A stretch of DNA of 64,000 bases from Prorocentrum cordatum (taxonomy: Eukaryota; Sar; Dinophyceae; Prorocentrales; Prorocentraceae), in contig CAUYUJ010020700.1 of NCBI GenBank assembly GCA_963575745.1, positions 62,001 to 126,000 on the forward strand. Direction: 5' to 3'. The notes below the pieces were generated by a model. That model was not told where the DNA came from. It saw only the letters and a list, made by a program, of their open reading frames with translations, and made no database searches. Shown in pieces: positions 12,101 to 22,436 of this stretch. The translations under genes were made by a program, and so were the position numbers. The number at the start of each line of letters is the position of its first letter. Position 1 is the first letter of the stretch.

Positions 12101-14370
12101 GAAAATTATCCTGGCGAAGGACCCAACAATATAAAGTTGTGGGTGCCGCAATTGTGAATATCTTCTTCGGTGAAGCTCCCTATGGGGCCACTTAGCGCTG
12201 CGCTGGGCGGGGGGGAACGCATGCGGGCGGTAGCACTGGGGCCGTCGGTGAAGCTCCCTATGAGGCCACGAAACGCTGCACTGGGTGGGTGAAAATGCCA
12301 AATTTCGCGTGTGGGACGCATGCGGGCGGTCCCATTGAGGGCTTCGGTGGAGCTCCCCATGGGGCCGCGACACTTTGTAAAGGGTGGGTGAAAATGCCAA
12401 ATTGGGTGTGGGGGACGCATGCGAACGGCCCCACTGGGGGGTTCGGTGGGGCTCTCTATGGGGCCACGAAGCGCTGTACTGGGTCAATGAAAATGCCAAC
12501 TTGGGTGTGGGAACGAATGCGGGCGTGCGAGCGGTCCCACTGGGGGCTTCGATGGAGCTCCTTATGAGGCCACGAAGCGCTGTACTGGGCGGGTGAACAT
12601 GCCAAACTGGGCATGGTGGAGTTCCCTATGAGGCCAGGAGCGCGGCACTGGGCGGGTGACAGTGCCAAATCGGGTGTGGGGGACGCACGTGGAGGGTCCC
12701 ACTGGAGGCTTCGGTGGGGCTCCCTATGGGGCCACGAAGCGCTGTACTGGGCGGGTGACAATGCCAAGCTGGGGGTGGGGGACGCATGCGGGCGGTACCA
12801 CTGGGGGCTTCGGTTGGGTTCCCTATTGAGCCACGAAGCGCTGTACTGGGTGATTGAAAATGCCAAGTTGGGTGTGGGGGACGCATGCGGGCGGTACCAC
12901 TGGGGGCTTCGGTGGAGCTCCCTGTGGGGTCACGAAGCGCTGTACTGGGTGGGTGACACTGTCAAATTGTGTGTGGGGGACGCATGCGGGCGGTCCCATT
13001 GAGGGCTTCGGTGGGGCTCCCTATTGAGCCACGAAGCGCTGTACTGGGTGGGTGAAGATGCCAAATTTGATGTGGGGGACGCATGTGGGCGGTCCCCCTG
13101 GGGGCTTCGGTGGAGCTCCCTATGGGGTCACGAAGCGCTGTACTGGGTGTGTGAAAATGCCAAATTGGGCGTCGGGGCGCATGCGGGCGGTCCCACTGGT
13201 GGCTTCGGTGGGGTTCCCTATGGGGCCACGAAGCGTTGTACTGGGTACGTAAACATTCCAAATTGGATGTGGGGGGCGCATGCGGGCGGTTCCGCTGGGG
13301 GCTTCGGTTGAGATCCCAATGTGGCCACGAAGCGCTGTGCTGGGCGGGTGACAGTGCCCAGTTTGGGGTGGGGTCCGCATGCGGGCGGTCCCACTGGGGG
13401 CTTCGGTGGGGCTCCCTATTGGGCCACGAAGCGCTGTGTTGGGCCTGTGAAAATGCCAAGTTGGGTGTGGAGGGCGCATGCGGGCGGTACCACTGGGGGT
13501 TTCGGTGGAGCTCCCTATGGGATCATGAAGCGCTGTGCTGGGTGACTGAAAATACCAAATTGGATGTGGGGGGCGCATGTGGGCGGTACCACTGGGGGCT
13601 TCGGTGGAGCTCCCTGTGGGGTCACGAAGCGCTGTACTGGGTGGGTGAAAATGCAAAATTTGGCGTCGGGTCCGCATGCGGGCGGTCCCACTGGGGGCTT
13701 CGGTGGAGCTCCTTGTGGGGCCAAGAAACGTTGTACTGGGTGAGTGAAAATGCCAAATTGGGTGTGGGGGACGCATGCGGGCGGTCCCATTGAGGGCTTC
13801 GGTGAAGACCCGCATGGGGCCACGAAGCGCTGTGCTGGGTGGGTGACAATGCCAAGTTGGGTGTGGGGGGCGCATGCGGGCGGTCCCACTGGGGGTTCCG
13901 GTGGGGCTCCCTATTGGGCCACGAAGCGCTGTACTGGGTGGGTGAAAATGCAAAATTGGGCGTCGGTGGCACATGCGGGCGTTCCCACAGGGGGCTTCGG
14001 TGGGGCTCCCTATTGAGCCACGAAGCGTTGTACTGGGTCGGTGAAAATGCCAAATCGGGTGTGGGGGACGCATGCGGGCGGTCCCACTGGGGGCTTCGGT
14101 GGAGCTCCCTATGGGGCCACGAAGCGCTGTACTGGGTGGGTGACAATGCCAAATTGGGTGTGGGGGACGCATGCGGGCGGTCCCACTGGGGGCTTCGGTG
14201 GAGCTCCCTATGGGGCCACGAAGCGCTGTGCTGGGTGGGTGAAACGCATGGAAGAAGGAGGGGGAGGGGAGGAGGAGAGGAGGAGGAGGAGGAGGAGGAG
14301 GAGGAGGAGGAGAGGAACGCGGGGCGACGTCTCCTCAAAACGAAGACCCAACACCACAGGATGGTTGGGA
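12101..14370. repeat. 99-bp satellite array 2 with conserved flanks
   Basis: About 21 units of the same 99-bp sequence as array 1. The left flank (GGCGAAGGACCCAAC then GTGAATATCTTCTTCGGTGA) and the right flank (purine run, then AACACCACAGGATGGTTGGG) match array 1. The first unit after the left flank carries the same private variant (GTAGCACTGGGGCCGTCGG) in both arrays. This shows duplication of the entire block rather than independent expansion. Confidence 0.92.
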
Positions 14371-14637
14371 AAAAGGGTGTGACATGTCCGACCAACTCCT
14401 TCCACCTTGTCTTTGGCTACGAATTGAAGCAAACGTACACCGTGAAGCGAGAGAGAACGAGAGAGAGCGATGACATGAGAAAAATAATAAGGCAGCGACA
14501 ACGCGGTGACGCATGGCGGCACTAGGAATGCCAGGCAGCCCGAAGGGCGAGACCAGGGACCTGGACCAGGCGGGGCAAATCCAGGAGCGTCGAGAGCGGC
14601 GAATTGCCGCATCTTCTTCCTTAGGCAAGATTTGCGG

Positions 14638-14757
14638 AGCTCGTAGCGTCGTCGCATTTTCTTCTTCCTCCTCCTGCTCGTGCTCCTGCTCGTCAGCCCT
14701 CCTCTTCCTCCTCCCCGCTGCCTCCCCCCCTCCGTCTCCCCCGGCTCCCCCGAAGAG
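14638..14757 (+). promoter_or_regulatory. Strong pyrimidine tract, possible 3' splice region
   Basis: CTTCTTCCTCC/CTGCTCGTG-rich pyrimidine tract ending CCCCGAAGAG, directly before the candidate exon at 14758. It reads as a branch/polypyrimidine region on the plus strand. Confidence 0.35.
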
Positions 14758-14837
14758 GTGCGGCAGACGATCGTGTGGTTGGTGCGCAATGCGCCGCAGC
14801 TCAGGACGGCCCTGGCCAGGCGGTACAAGCACAGGCG
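14758..14837 (+). CDS. Candidate internal exon, product unknown
   Basis: After a long pyrimidine tract ending in AAGAG, an open stretch starts VRQTIVWLVRNAPQL and continues with an Arg-rich run. The end is placed at CACAG followed by a GC dinucleotide, the donor pattern seen in the clearer genes here (AG then GC). Codons are GC3-rich, unlike the surroundings. I cannot name the protein or connect this exon to others; the unidentified gene at 16505 is the nearest downstream candidate. It could be chance. Confidence 0.3.
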
Positions 14838-14989
14838 CCCTCGGAGGGGGAGCTCCCACGCGGCCATTTCTTCGCGCCCCCTGCTCCCGCCCCGGTGGGG
14901 CCCCATCCCTCAGGATCTCATCTTTGAACCGCCGACAGCGGCGGCCTCAGCTTGGGACGGGGGGGTGGGGGCGGCGCGGTGCCGTGGTG

Positions 14990-15300
14990 TTCGCGGCTCG
15001 GTCGCGTTCGGCTGCCTCTCAAAGTCGTCGAGTTCGGTCGGTCCCGTTCGGCAGGCTTGCCTGAGATCCTGGCGTAGTTTTTTTGCAACCGGCGATGTTG
15101 CTTTGCTTGAGGCCGCGGGGCCATCACGGATCGATCTGGCTCGAACGATGCAGCAGAAAGGTGGGGTCCAGGGTTCGGGTCGAGTTTTTGTTTACGATGT
15201 TGCATTTTTTCGTCACCTCAGAGCGGCCTGTCGGCTCCTCTCGGTTTCGGCTTTGCTGGCGGTTCGGTCGGTTTTCGGCTGTGCTGTCGCCGTGGGCGGC
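14990..15300. repeat. GGTTCGGTCGGT-rich dispersed repeat, copy 2
   Basis: Repeats the motif order of 690-870 (TTCGGTCGGT, then GGTTTCGGCT-TGCTG, then CGCCGTGG). Boundaries unclear. Confidence 0.5.
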
Positions 15301-15539
15301 CTTGGAGGGGGGTCCTGGAGCAGGAGGAGACGGACGTGGTCTCTTGCTGTCAGTCTGACAGTTTCTTTGGGCCTCGCACCCCCAAGACATGCGGCTTGCG
15401 GTCCTCTTCCACGGGCCCTGCTGCCACCAGGGTGTATGCCGGGCCCCCGACTACGATCCTCCAGTGCAACCATGGGGTCCTTTCCCCCCGTCCTTCGTCC
15501 TCCCTCCCCACCTCCCTCCCTCCCTTCCTCCTCTCTCTT

Positions 15540-15572
<33 letters not shown>

Positions 15573-16295
15573 CTTCTCCCTTCTCCCCTGGGGAGGTAGG
15601 AGGCTGCCTGACTGCATTGGAGTGTCCTTCTGCGAGGTTTTTCCGTGATGGACTGGAACCCGTCGTACGGATGACCCCTCCCTGCACAGCATGGGGTGCC
15701 GAAAGAGGGCGCTGCTCGGGAGCGGAACAGTTGGCCTTCAGTGCTGAAGGCGCGCGGTTGTGAGGAGCCGAGATTGCCATTTACCCCGTCTGGCAGTGAG
15801 GGAGGACTGACCCGAGCGCGGGGCGTCGCAGGCGGGGGTCGGCGGCGGGCCCGCGGGCTCATGCCGCGGGGTTTCTCGTTCAACACTTGCGGGATGTGTA
15901 GCTGCAGGGGGGGTCGACGGCCCGACGGGGTGCACCTTCTCAGAGGAGCCTTGTGGCAGGGAAGCAAGAGAGGTGGGTGAAGGGGGGGGGAAGGGGAAAG
16001 AGCGGCAGAAGCTGGGCGGGGGCGCGCGGCTCGCAGCCGGGTTGCGTGCACAGAATTAGTCAAAGCGCCCCTGGGCGTGCCGCGAGGTGAGCCTGGAGAG
16101 CGGCCCGCCACGCCGCCTCTGCGTAGGGGTGGCCCGTATAGACGGGCCTGGACGCCGCGCGGAGGTCGCCTTCATGTTCCCCGCAGTGCGAAGAAGTCGG
16201 GCACCGAGAGCGCGCTGCGCATAGACACGGGCACACAGACACGCAAGCGTTTCTTCCTCGGCTGGTGCGGCTCTCTCGTTGTTCTTTTTGTTGTG
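15301..16295. other. Anonymous stretch, no gene recognised
   Basis: Contains a CCTCCTCTT pyrimidine tract (15480-15595) and GC-rich sequence with overlapping frames on both strands. No domain recognised. Upstream exons of the gene ending at 16909 may lie here but cannot be fixed. Confidence 0.45.
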
Positions 16296-16297
16296 TT

Positions 16298-16366
<69 letters not shown>
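16296..16366. repeat. Compound TTTC/TC/TA microsatellite
   Basis: (CTTT)n, then (CT)n, then (TA)n in succession, lying in the presumed intron or leader upstream of the 16505 exon. Confidence 0.95.
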
Positions 16367-16504
16367 CACCAGAGTTGCCAGCAACGCGTGCTTCCAATGC
16401 ATCGACATGCCCTGTTGGGGAGCAGTTCGGCTATCCTTGGATGTGGAGCTCCTGCCCGGTCCGTCATGCGGTGGCGCGTCCAGTTTTCGGCCTCTGCTCA
16501 TCAG

Positions 16505-16909
16505 GGCCCGCATTCCGAAGATGTACTTCGTGGAGTCCAAGTTCCGCGAGTGGGAGAGGCAGCTCGAGAAGGCTCGTCAGATCCCCGAGCTGAACCTGCC
16601 CGACCCTCTCGCAAGGATTCGGGAAAAGCTCAGCTTGGAGAACAGGCAGCGGGGCCAAACAATCAGAATCGATTAGGACGCATCCCGCTTCTCCTCGCCC
16701 TCCTCATCCCCCACCCTTCCTCACCCCCTTCCCCACCGCCTCCTTCCCTCTTCCATTCCACCCCCTCTCACCCCTCATTCTGGCTGCCCCTCCCGCTTCC
16801 AGGGCTGCCTTCTCACTATTCTTCCCTGCCTCCTCCCAGGCTGAAGAAAATGGGCATGGGTGACCCTGACAAGCCGATCAGGAAGTACGGCTACGGCAAA
16901 GCTTTCTGA
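16505..16909 (+). CDS. Unidentified protein, last two exons (or a 64-aa protein)
   Basis: Exon 1 is 16505-16645 and exon 2 is 16840-16909. A pyrimidine stretch ending CTCATCAG precedes exon 1; an ATG lies at 16521. The intron (16646-16839, 194 bp) begins GCAGCG and ends CTCCCAG, i.e. a GC-AG intron with AG/G on both sides. Joining restores one Arg codon and gives a continuous frame ending DPDKPIRKYGYGKAF and TGA at 16907-16909. From the ATG the product is 64 aa, basic and charged, starting MYFVESKFREWERQLEKARQ. Codon use is strongly GC3-biased. It may be a complete small protein whose CTCATCAG is a trans-splicing acceptor, or the C-terminus of a longer one. I do not recognise the family. Confidence 0.65.
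   Translation, partial: GPHSEDVLRGVQVPRVGEAAREGSSDPRAEPARPSRKDSGKAQLGEQAAGPNNQNRLGRIPLLLALLIPHPSSPPSPPPPSLFHSTPSHPSFWLPLPLPGLPSHYSSLPPPRLKKMGMGDPDKPIRKYGYGKAF
16646..16839 (+). other. GC-AG intron
   Basis: Pyrimidine-rich 194-bp intron (TCCCC/CCTTCC runs) between the two exons above. The donor is GC rather than GT. Removing it keeps the frame open, while reading through reaches TAG at 16674. Confidence 0.6.
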
Positions 16910-17599
16910 GACTGATGTGGCACTCCCGCACCCCTGCCGTAAAAGCAAAAAGGTCGTCCCATTGCCTTACTCTTCCGCACCCCACCGCATCCCAGCGATC
17001 CCGCCACAACGTGCGTTCTGCATCTCTCTGAGACAGCGCTCTCATATTCTCGGCTGCCCGTTGTCGGCGTCTCGGCAGCCGTCTCGTCCTCGATTTTCTG
17101 CGCAACGTCTACTTGCGTCGCATCGCTTTTCGTGCACGCGCGCTGAACCTCCCGCATCCCTTGCCCTGCTCTGAGCATTCGCCCGTCACAGCGAAGTCTC
17201 GCCTCGATGACACAGCGGCGACCCCAGCGCTGGCGTTCAAGTTTGAACGCCACCAGCTCCCCGAAATCAGATGATCTCGAATGATCTGCAACATCAGAAA
17301 GCCGCGGTCGTTCAAGGTTGAACGATCCACCTAGCGTCGTAAGTCAACGCCCACGCCATCAAGAGGTGAACCTGCCATAGTTCGGTCCATCCTTCCCCAC
17401 TTCCTAGAGTAGGTGGCCACGGCCTCCTGTGTTTCCTGCAAGACCTTCATGCTGTCTTTTTCTCCTGCGCACTGTAATATTGAGGTCACCCCGATGCGCT
17501 GCTCGGCCCCCGAGGAAGCATGTATCGGTCCCTAGCGGTCGGGAAACATTTTGCTCCATGTAAGACCGAGAAGGCGACAGTGTTTCAAATCATGCAGCG

Positions 17600-18470
17600 C
17601 ACAATGTGTCAACGATTTCTCGAACGTCTTCGGGTCTCTTGGGGGGCCTTTGAGGGGCATTTGGGACTTTACCAGGTAGTTTCTGCGCCATCTTTAAGCC
17701 CTCGTGGGCTGTCCCAGACTCTTGCGAAGGCTGTCTTGAACCGTATTGAGGCCGCGTTGGGGCCATCTTGGTCATGTTGAGTGGTTCTCGGGGCCCTCTT
17801 GTGCAGTCTTGGAGCTCCGGGAAGCCATATGGACGCAACCTCGAGATGAGAAGCCGAGCATGCGATCAACATTGAACACTCAGAAGGCTTTGACTATTGT
17901 AGAGGCCTCCGGCTGGTGCCGCCGATCCGGGACGACCCGCTGTCAGAAGGACACTTTCGCCCCAGCGCGCTTGTTCAAACGTAAGTGGTTTGGAAACTGC
18001 TCGGAGGCATTGCGTGGGCTTCCTGATGGGCCTCTACGACGCATCTTCGAGGCCTCCTGGGGGGCGTCTTGGAGATGATTGTTGAGCCTCTTGGGGGCCT
18101 CTTGGGTTTCTTGGGGGGCATGCAGGAGGCATCCTGGAGGCCTCCTGGGGGTGTGCAGGAGGTAATTTTTAAGCCTCCGGGAGCGCTTTTGGGAGCCTTT
18201 GGGGGGCCTCTTGAGGACCATTTGGAGCCTCTCGGGGTTTCTTGGGGACTCCTAGGGCCATTTTGGTGCCTCCTGGGCGCCTCTTGGGCCGTCTTGGGCC
18301 CTTCTGGGGCCGTCATGGAGCCCTCTTGGGCGCTTCTTGGGCCCGTCCTTGGGTCCGCTTGGGCTGTCTTGGGGGCCTCCCGGGCCGTCTGGGGCCCTTC
18401 TTGGGCCGACTTCGGGCCCTCTTGAGAGCCTCTGGGCCTGTTTTGGGGGTCTCTTGAGCCGTGTTAGACA
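17600..18470. repeat. CTCTTGGGGGC dispersed repeat block 1
   Basis: Many degenerate 10-15-bp units built on CTTGGGGGCCTC and TTGGGCCGTC, all in the same orientation. The same family recurs at 18900-19040, 19740-20000, 22810-22890, 28705-28935, 29970-30510, 30830-31330, 43890-44060 and 44575-44860. The long Gly/Leu or Pro/Arg frames across it are artefacts. Confidence 0.85.
17843..17898 (+). repeat. 56-bp direct repeat, copy 1
   Basis: Begins GAGATGAGAAGCCGAGCATG and ends TTTGACTATT. The second copy at 18849-18904 differs at two positions. The two copies are 1006 bp apart, with the CTTGGGGGCC block between them. Confidence 0.9.
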
Positions 18471-18848
18471 CTGCGAAGGCCGAAGAAGCGAAAATGCAAC
18501 AAAAAATGTTATCCTAAGGAAAATGGGACAGATTTTCTGTCTTTGGGCGCTCTACGGAGGTGTCGGGAGGGTACGTTGGAGACTTCTGGAGCCGTCGGAG
18601 GAACATATTGAATCTCTTGGAGCGATGTTTCGGCCACTCAGGGCCCTCTTGGGCCGTCTGGGCGGCCGCTGGGTTTTTTATGAGCCCGCGTTCGAGCTCT
18701 CGGGGGCGAGGGGCCGACCCAGAGTGAGCTGGAGCTCCGATTTTGCCATCAAAAATGGCTCGGAACCCCCAACCCCCTACCCCGGCAGAGCCACCCCGGC
18801 ACCCACCCACCCAGCAGAGCTGAAGCTCAAGAACTGAGGCTCAGGCTA

Positions 18849-18904
18849 GAGATGAGAAGCCGAGCATGCGCTCAACATTGAACACCCAGAAGGCTTTGAC
18901 TATT
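18849..18904 (+). repeat. 56-bp direct repeat, copy 2
   Basis: Second copy of the 17843-17898 sequence, two mismatches, again followed by CTTGGGGGCC-type DNA. It probably marks a tandemly duplicated repeat element of about 1 kb. Confidence 0.9.
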
Positions 18905-20325
18905 TCGGCTGCCAGGGCCTTTCTTGGATCGTCTTGAAATCTCGCTTGGAGACTTTTGCGGGCCTCCTGGTGGGGGCCTCCCGAGTTGCCCCGTGCCTCC
19001 TTTAGGGCGTTTCTTGGGAGACTTTGGGGGATCTTGGGGTTGCTTTGGGAAGGCTCAGCCTCTGGCCAGGCTCACTCGACCAGGGGTGCCCAGGAAATAT
19101 TGGGAGTTCTGGGAAACAGGGAGTCGGGGCACTTACGTATCTTGTTTTTTGTTCAAATTGCACGCCGTAAGAATCTGATTATCTTGGAGCACTCATATTT
19201 GCATGAGCGTTTGGGCGTTGCTTTACGTGTCGAGAACACGATGGCGGATAGTGCCTAGTTAATGTATGTGTTGTGCGATATGCTAGGCGTCCGAGCTCGC
19301 CAGAGTTGTATGCACTTTCTTCTGGTCCTCGGGTGCTGATGGGATTCGACAACGTAGCATCTCTGTTGATTGGAAATGATTGAATTCAAGGGCGTCTGAT
19401 TCATTTGCCGCGCGCCTTTCCTTGCCTCGCACTTCGGCATACTCTCACTGGCCCACTATCTCATTCCGCCTACCTTTTCTCATGCCGTGGTTCTTTTGAA
19501 AAGCGGGGGCTGGGAGTCTCCAGAGGTCCCAGGAGGCCTCTGGAGGTCCACGGAGGTTTCTGACCCCGCATAACCTCAGGAGGTCTTTTAGTTTTGGTCA
19601 CCCCCCCGGCTTCTCTCAGCGGGGAACGAACTCGCCTTTCCCTTTTCCTCCTCGTCGTCTTCGTCGTCGCGGCGGAGATGGGTGATAATGAAGCCTCTGA
19701 GATTTTCGTGGGGATGTCGTGGGAGGGCTTTCGAGTGTTTTGTTGGGAGGAAGTTTTGAAGCCTATTGGGCGCCGTCTTGGGGGATCTTGGGGGCCTCAT
19801 GGGGGTCTCTGGGAGCATATTGGGAGCTTTTTGGAGCGTCTTGGACGTCAAGGCCGAGAAGTCGGACATGCTAGAACTGAGATGTTCCTAGAGGAATGTG
19901 ATGGTGTTTGCTTCTTGCCGCCCTCTTGGGGGTGCTCTTCTTGGGACGTCTTGGGCGCTTTTGTGGCCGAGTGGAGGCTATCTTGGGCGTCTGGGCTCGA
20001 TCGTTCAGCGATTGTGTAGGGCCTACGTTCTGAGGCCCCCCAAGAAAGCGGAGCAAAGTGGAGCAAACTAAATGCCCAAAGCATACAAACCTCTTGATTG
20101 TCGATCTTGGTCGTCGTCCGACCGACGCCCGCCCCAAACAGGCCCCCATGACCCCTCCCAGAGTCTATCCTTGCTAGTATTTCGAGCTGCGTCCTGCCGT
20201 GGTGACGATGTCTTCCTGATCGCCCCACAAGCTTGGAAACGACGACAGCGACGACGGCATCGTCTTCGTCGTCATTGTCGTCGCCGACGCCTCGATCCTG
20301 CCCTCGGCGTTGGTGTCCTGGAAAG
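18905..20325. other. Repeat-derived DNA upstream of the SLC5 exons
   Basis: Contains CTTGGGG-family units (18905-19040, 19740-20000), an AT-richer unique stretch (19100-19500) and GTCGTC runs (19645-19680, 20250-20290). No exon could be assigned, although earlier exons of the symporter are expected on this strand. Confidence 0.45.
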
Positions 20326-20415
20326 GCGTACCCGCTCCTCATCGTCCGCATGTTCCCAGACGGGCTGCGCGGGCTCATGATCGTCAGCATGGTCTTGGCC
20401 ATGATATCGAGCCTG
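20326..20415 (+). CDS. SLC5-type sodium/solute symporter, exon fragment 1
   Basis: Thirty codons beginning AYPLLIVRMFPDGLRGLM and ending in SSL, directly after GAAAG. This matches the conserved SLC5/SSF (PF00474) segment around the GLRGLM helix that precedes the SSL-xS-FNSAST motif. These transporters couple sodium entry to uptake of sugars, monocarboxylates or other solutes across a membrane. The following exon continues the motif exactly. Codons are GC3-rich. The exon ends at CTG, before a GA donor. Earlier exons are not identified. The substrate cannot be inferred from this fragment. Confidence 0.7.
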
Positions 20416-21099
20416 GACCGCAGCCCTGGTGCTGGCTGCGGTGGCGATTCAGAACAGGCCCTCAACGTCGAACCACTCGCAGATGTTCCTACTTTTGAGC
20501 GCTGTTGAGTTCTCTGGGGGCTGATGCAGCCCTCCGCGTGTGGGGGTGCGCTCTGGGCCTGGACTGCTGCTCAGTGTGGCCTTCAGAGCGCCTTCAGAGC
20601 GCCCCTCGCGAAGCCCACGGGCTGTAAGTCGGTTTGGGAACCGTGGGTACCCTGGGCCTGGACCACTTTCGGAAACCTCCTATTGTATTTGCGGAACAGG
20701 TCGAAGGACAGTCGACACACGAACATGCAGAGGAGTAAACACGGCGCTGAGTTCAACGCTGAACGCAAGCCCAGTGTTCGCCGGGGAGATTGGCATTTGG
20801 GGTCATTGCAGAATAGAAGTATCGCAGGATGTACTTGCCGATCCCATCATGTAGCAATGGAACAGACGAGTCAGTTGAGATGATGGTGGCATTGATACGT
20901 GGAGGTGGGTGACGGGAGGGGGAAGACAGGCAGGGAGAGAAAACGGAAGGAGGATGAGCAGGATGAAGTGAAGGAGGAGGAGAAGGAAAAGGGAAAGAAG
21001 GAGCAGGATGGGGGCTTGCCGGAGAGGATCGTATGCAAAGCGGATGGCAGCAGCGAGCGTGTTTTTTTCTCGTCCCTCCTCACGCCAATGCACGTTCAG
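20416..21099 (+). other. GA-AG intron of the SLC5-like gene
   Basis: Starts GACCGC and ends CACGTTCAG. Removal joins SSL to DSVFNC in frame. GA 5' splice sites are reported for dinoflagellate introns. A purine-rich GGAGGAG run occupies 20900-21005. The exact donor is inferred from protein homology. Confidence 0.55.
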
Positions 21100-21152
21100 G
21101 ACTCCGTCTTCAATTGCGTGTCCACGATCTTCACGTTGGACGTGTACAAGAG
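21100..21152 (+). CDS. SLC5-type sodium/solute symporter, exon fragment 2
   Basis: Encodes DSVFNCVSTIFTLDVYK plus two bases. In SLC5 proteins this is the stretch right after the SSL motif (consensus S-x-FNSAST-x-FT-x-D-x-Y). It follows fragment 1 without gap or overlap once the intron is removed. The end is placed at AAGAG before GCTCCC, a GC donor with AG before it, as in the 16.6-kb gene. Reading on gives a Pro/Arg-rich run unlike the family. The next expected exon (ending in the motif before the following helix) was not found nearby. Confidence 0.68.
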
Positions 21153-21169
21153 GCTCCCCTTCCCGAGGA

Positions 21170-21410
21170 GGGGGATTACGACGAAGAGGAGAAGGAGGAA
21201 GACGAAGGATGAGTGGAGGAGGACAAGGAGAGCACGAGGAGGAGGAGAAGGAGGAGGAGGAGGGGAAGAACGCAACGAGGAAAAGGAGGAAGAGAGGCAC
21301 GAAGACTTGGGGAACGACGATGGAGGCATAATTAAGGAGAATCAGGCGAATGGGGAGGAACGAGAGGAGTCGAAGGGAGAGGAGTGGGAGGAGGTGGAGG
21401 AGGACTCGTC
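21170..21410. repeat. Purine-rich GGAGAAGG tract
   Basis: Nearly pure purine stretch in the presumed intron after exon fragment 2. It creates a Glu/Arg-rich frame that runs into the satellite; not considered coding. Confidence 0.7.
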
Positions 21411-22412
21411 CGCGCAGATTTCGCTTGCAAGTTGCGTTCACGCCGGGGCCCTGCACAGATTTTCTCTGCTCGTTAACGCGCTGGCAGTGGGCTCGTGTGA
21501 GAGCGGGCGAAATGTCGCTCCTTCCGCCCAAACGCCACGCAGATTTCGCTTGCAAGTGGCGTTCACGCGCGGGCGTGCCACACATTTCTTCTGCTCCCCA
21601 ATTCTTCGTCAGCGGCGTCGCGCGCGAGCGGGCGAAATTTCGTTCCTTCCGCCCAAACGCCACGCAGATTTCGCTTGCAAGTGGCGTTCACGCGCGGGCG
21701 TGCCACACATTTCTTCTGCTCCCCAATTCTTCGTCAGCGGCGTCGCGCGCGAGCGGGCGAAATTTCGTTCCTTCCGCCCAAACGCCACGCAGATTTCGCT
21801 TGCAAGTGGCGTTCACGCGCGGGCGTGCCACACATTTCTTCTGCTCCCCAATTCTTCGTCAGCGGCGTCGCGCGCGAGCGGGCGAAATTTCGTTCCTTCT
21901 GCCCAAGCGCCACGCAGATTTCGCTTGCAAGTGGCGTTCACGCGCGGGCGTGCCACACATTTCTTCTGCTCCCCAATTCTTCGTCAGCGGCGTCGCGCGC
22001 GAGCGGGCGAAATTTCGTTCCTCTCGCCCAAGCGCCACGCAGATTTCGCTTGCAAGTGGCGTTCACGCGCGGGCGTGCCACACATTTCTTCTGCTCCCCA
22101 ATTCTTCGTCAGCGGCGTCGCGCGCGAGCGGGCGAAATGTCGCTCTTGCCCAAGCGCCACGCAGATTTCGCTTGCAACTGGCGCTCGCCTGGGCGCGGCG
22201 CATTTTTCTTGCCCACCCAGTCGTCGGCAACGGAAAAACGCGGCCGCGTGCGAACGGGGAAATGCCGTCCTGGCCGAAGTGCCGCGCAGATTTTTGTTGA
22301 AAGTGGAGTTGCCATGTTGGCATGGTGCACGTTTCGCCTTCGCCAGTCGTATCAAAAACTTGGCCGCGCGCGACTGGATTGAAGGACTTGTTTGCCGAAG
22401 CTCCGCGCGGGG
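21411..22412. repeat. 125-bp satellite, eight units
   Basis: AGATTTCGCTTGCAAGTGGC recurs at 21416, 21541, 21666, 21791, 21916, 22041, 22163 and, diverged, 22288: spacing 125 bp (one of 122). The four or five central units are almost identical and the outer ones diverged, as expected from recent unequal exchange. A period of 125 is not a multiple of three, so a single frame cycles through all three translations and gives a spurious 519-codon ORF (20899-22458). Confidence 0.95.
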
Positions 22413-22436
22413 ATGTGCTGAGAGGTCAGAAGAAAG

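Noticed and set aside
13120-14172. 350-codon minus-strand frame with a 33-residue repeat
   Set aside because: Produced by the 99-bp satellite; the opposite strand is equally open and no start, splice or codon-bias signal marks it as a gene.
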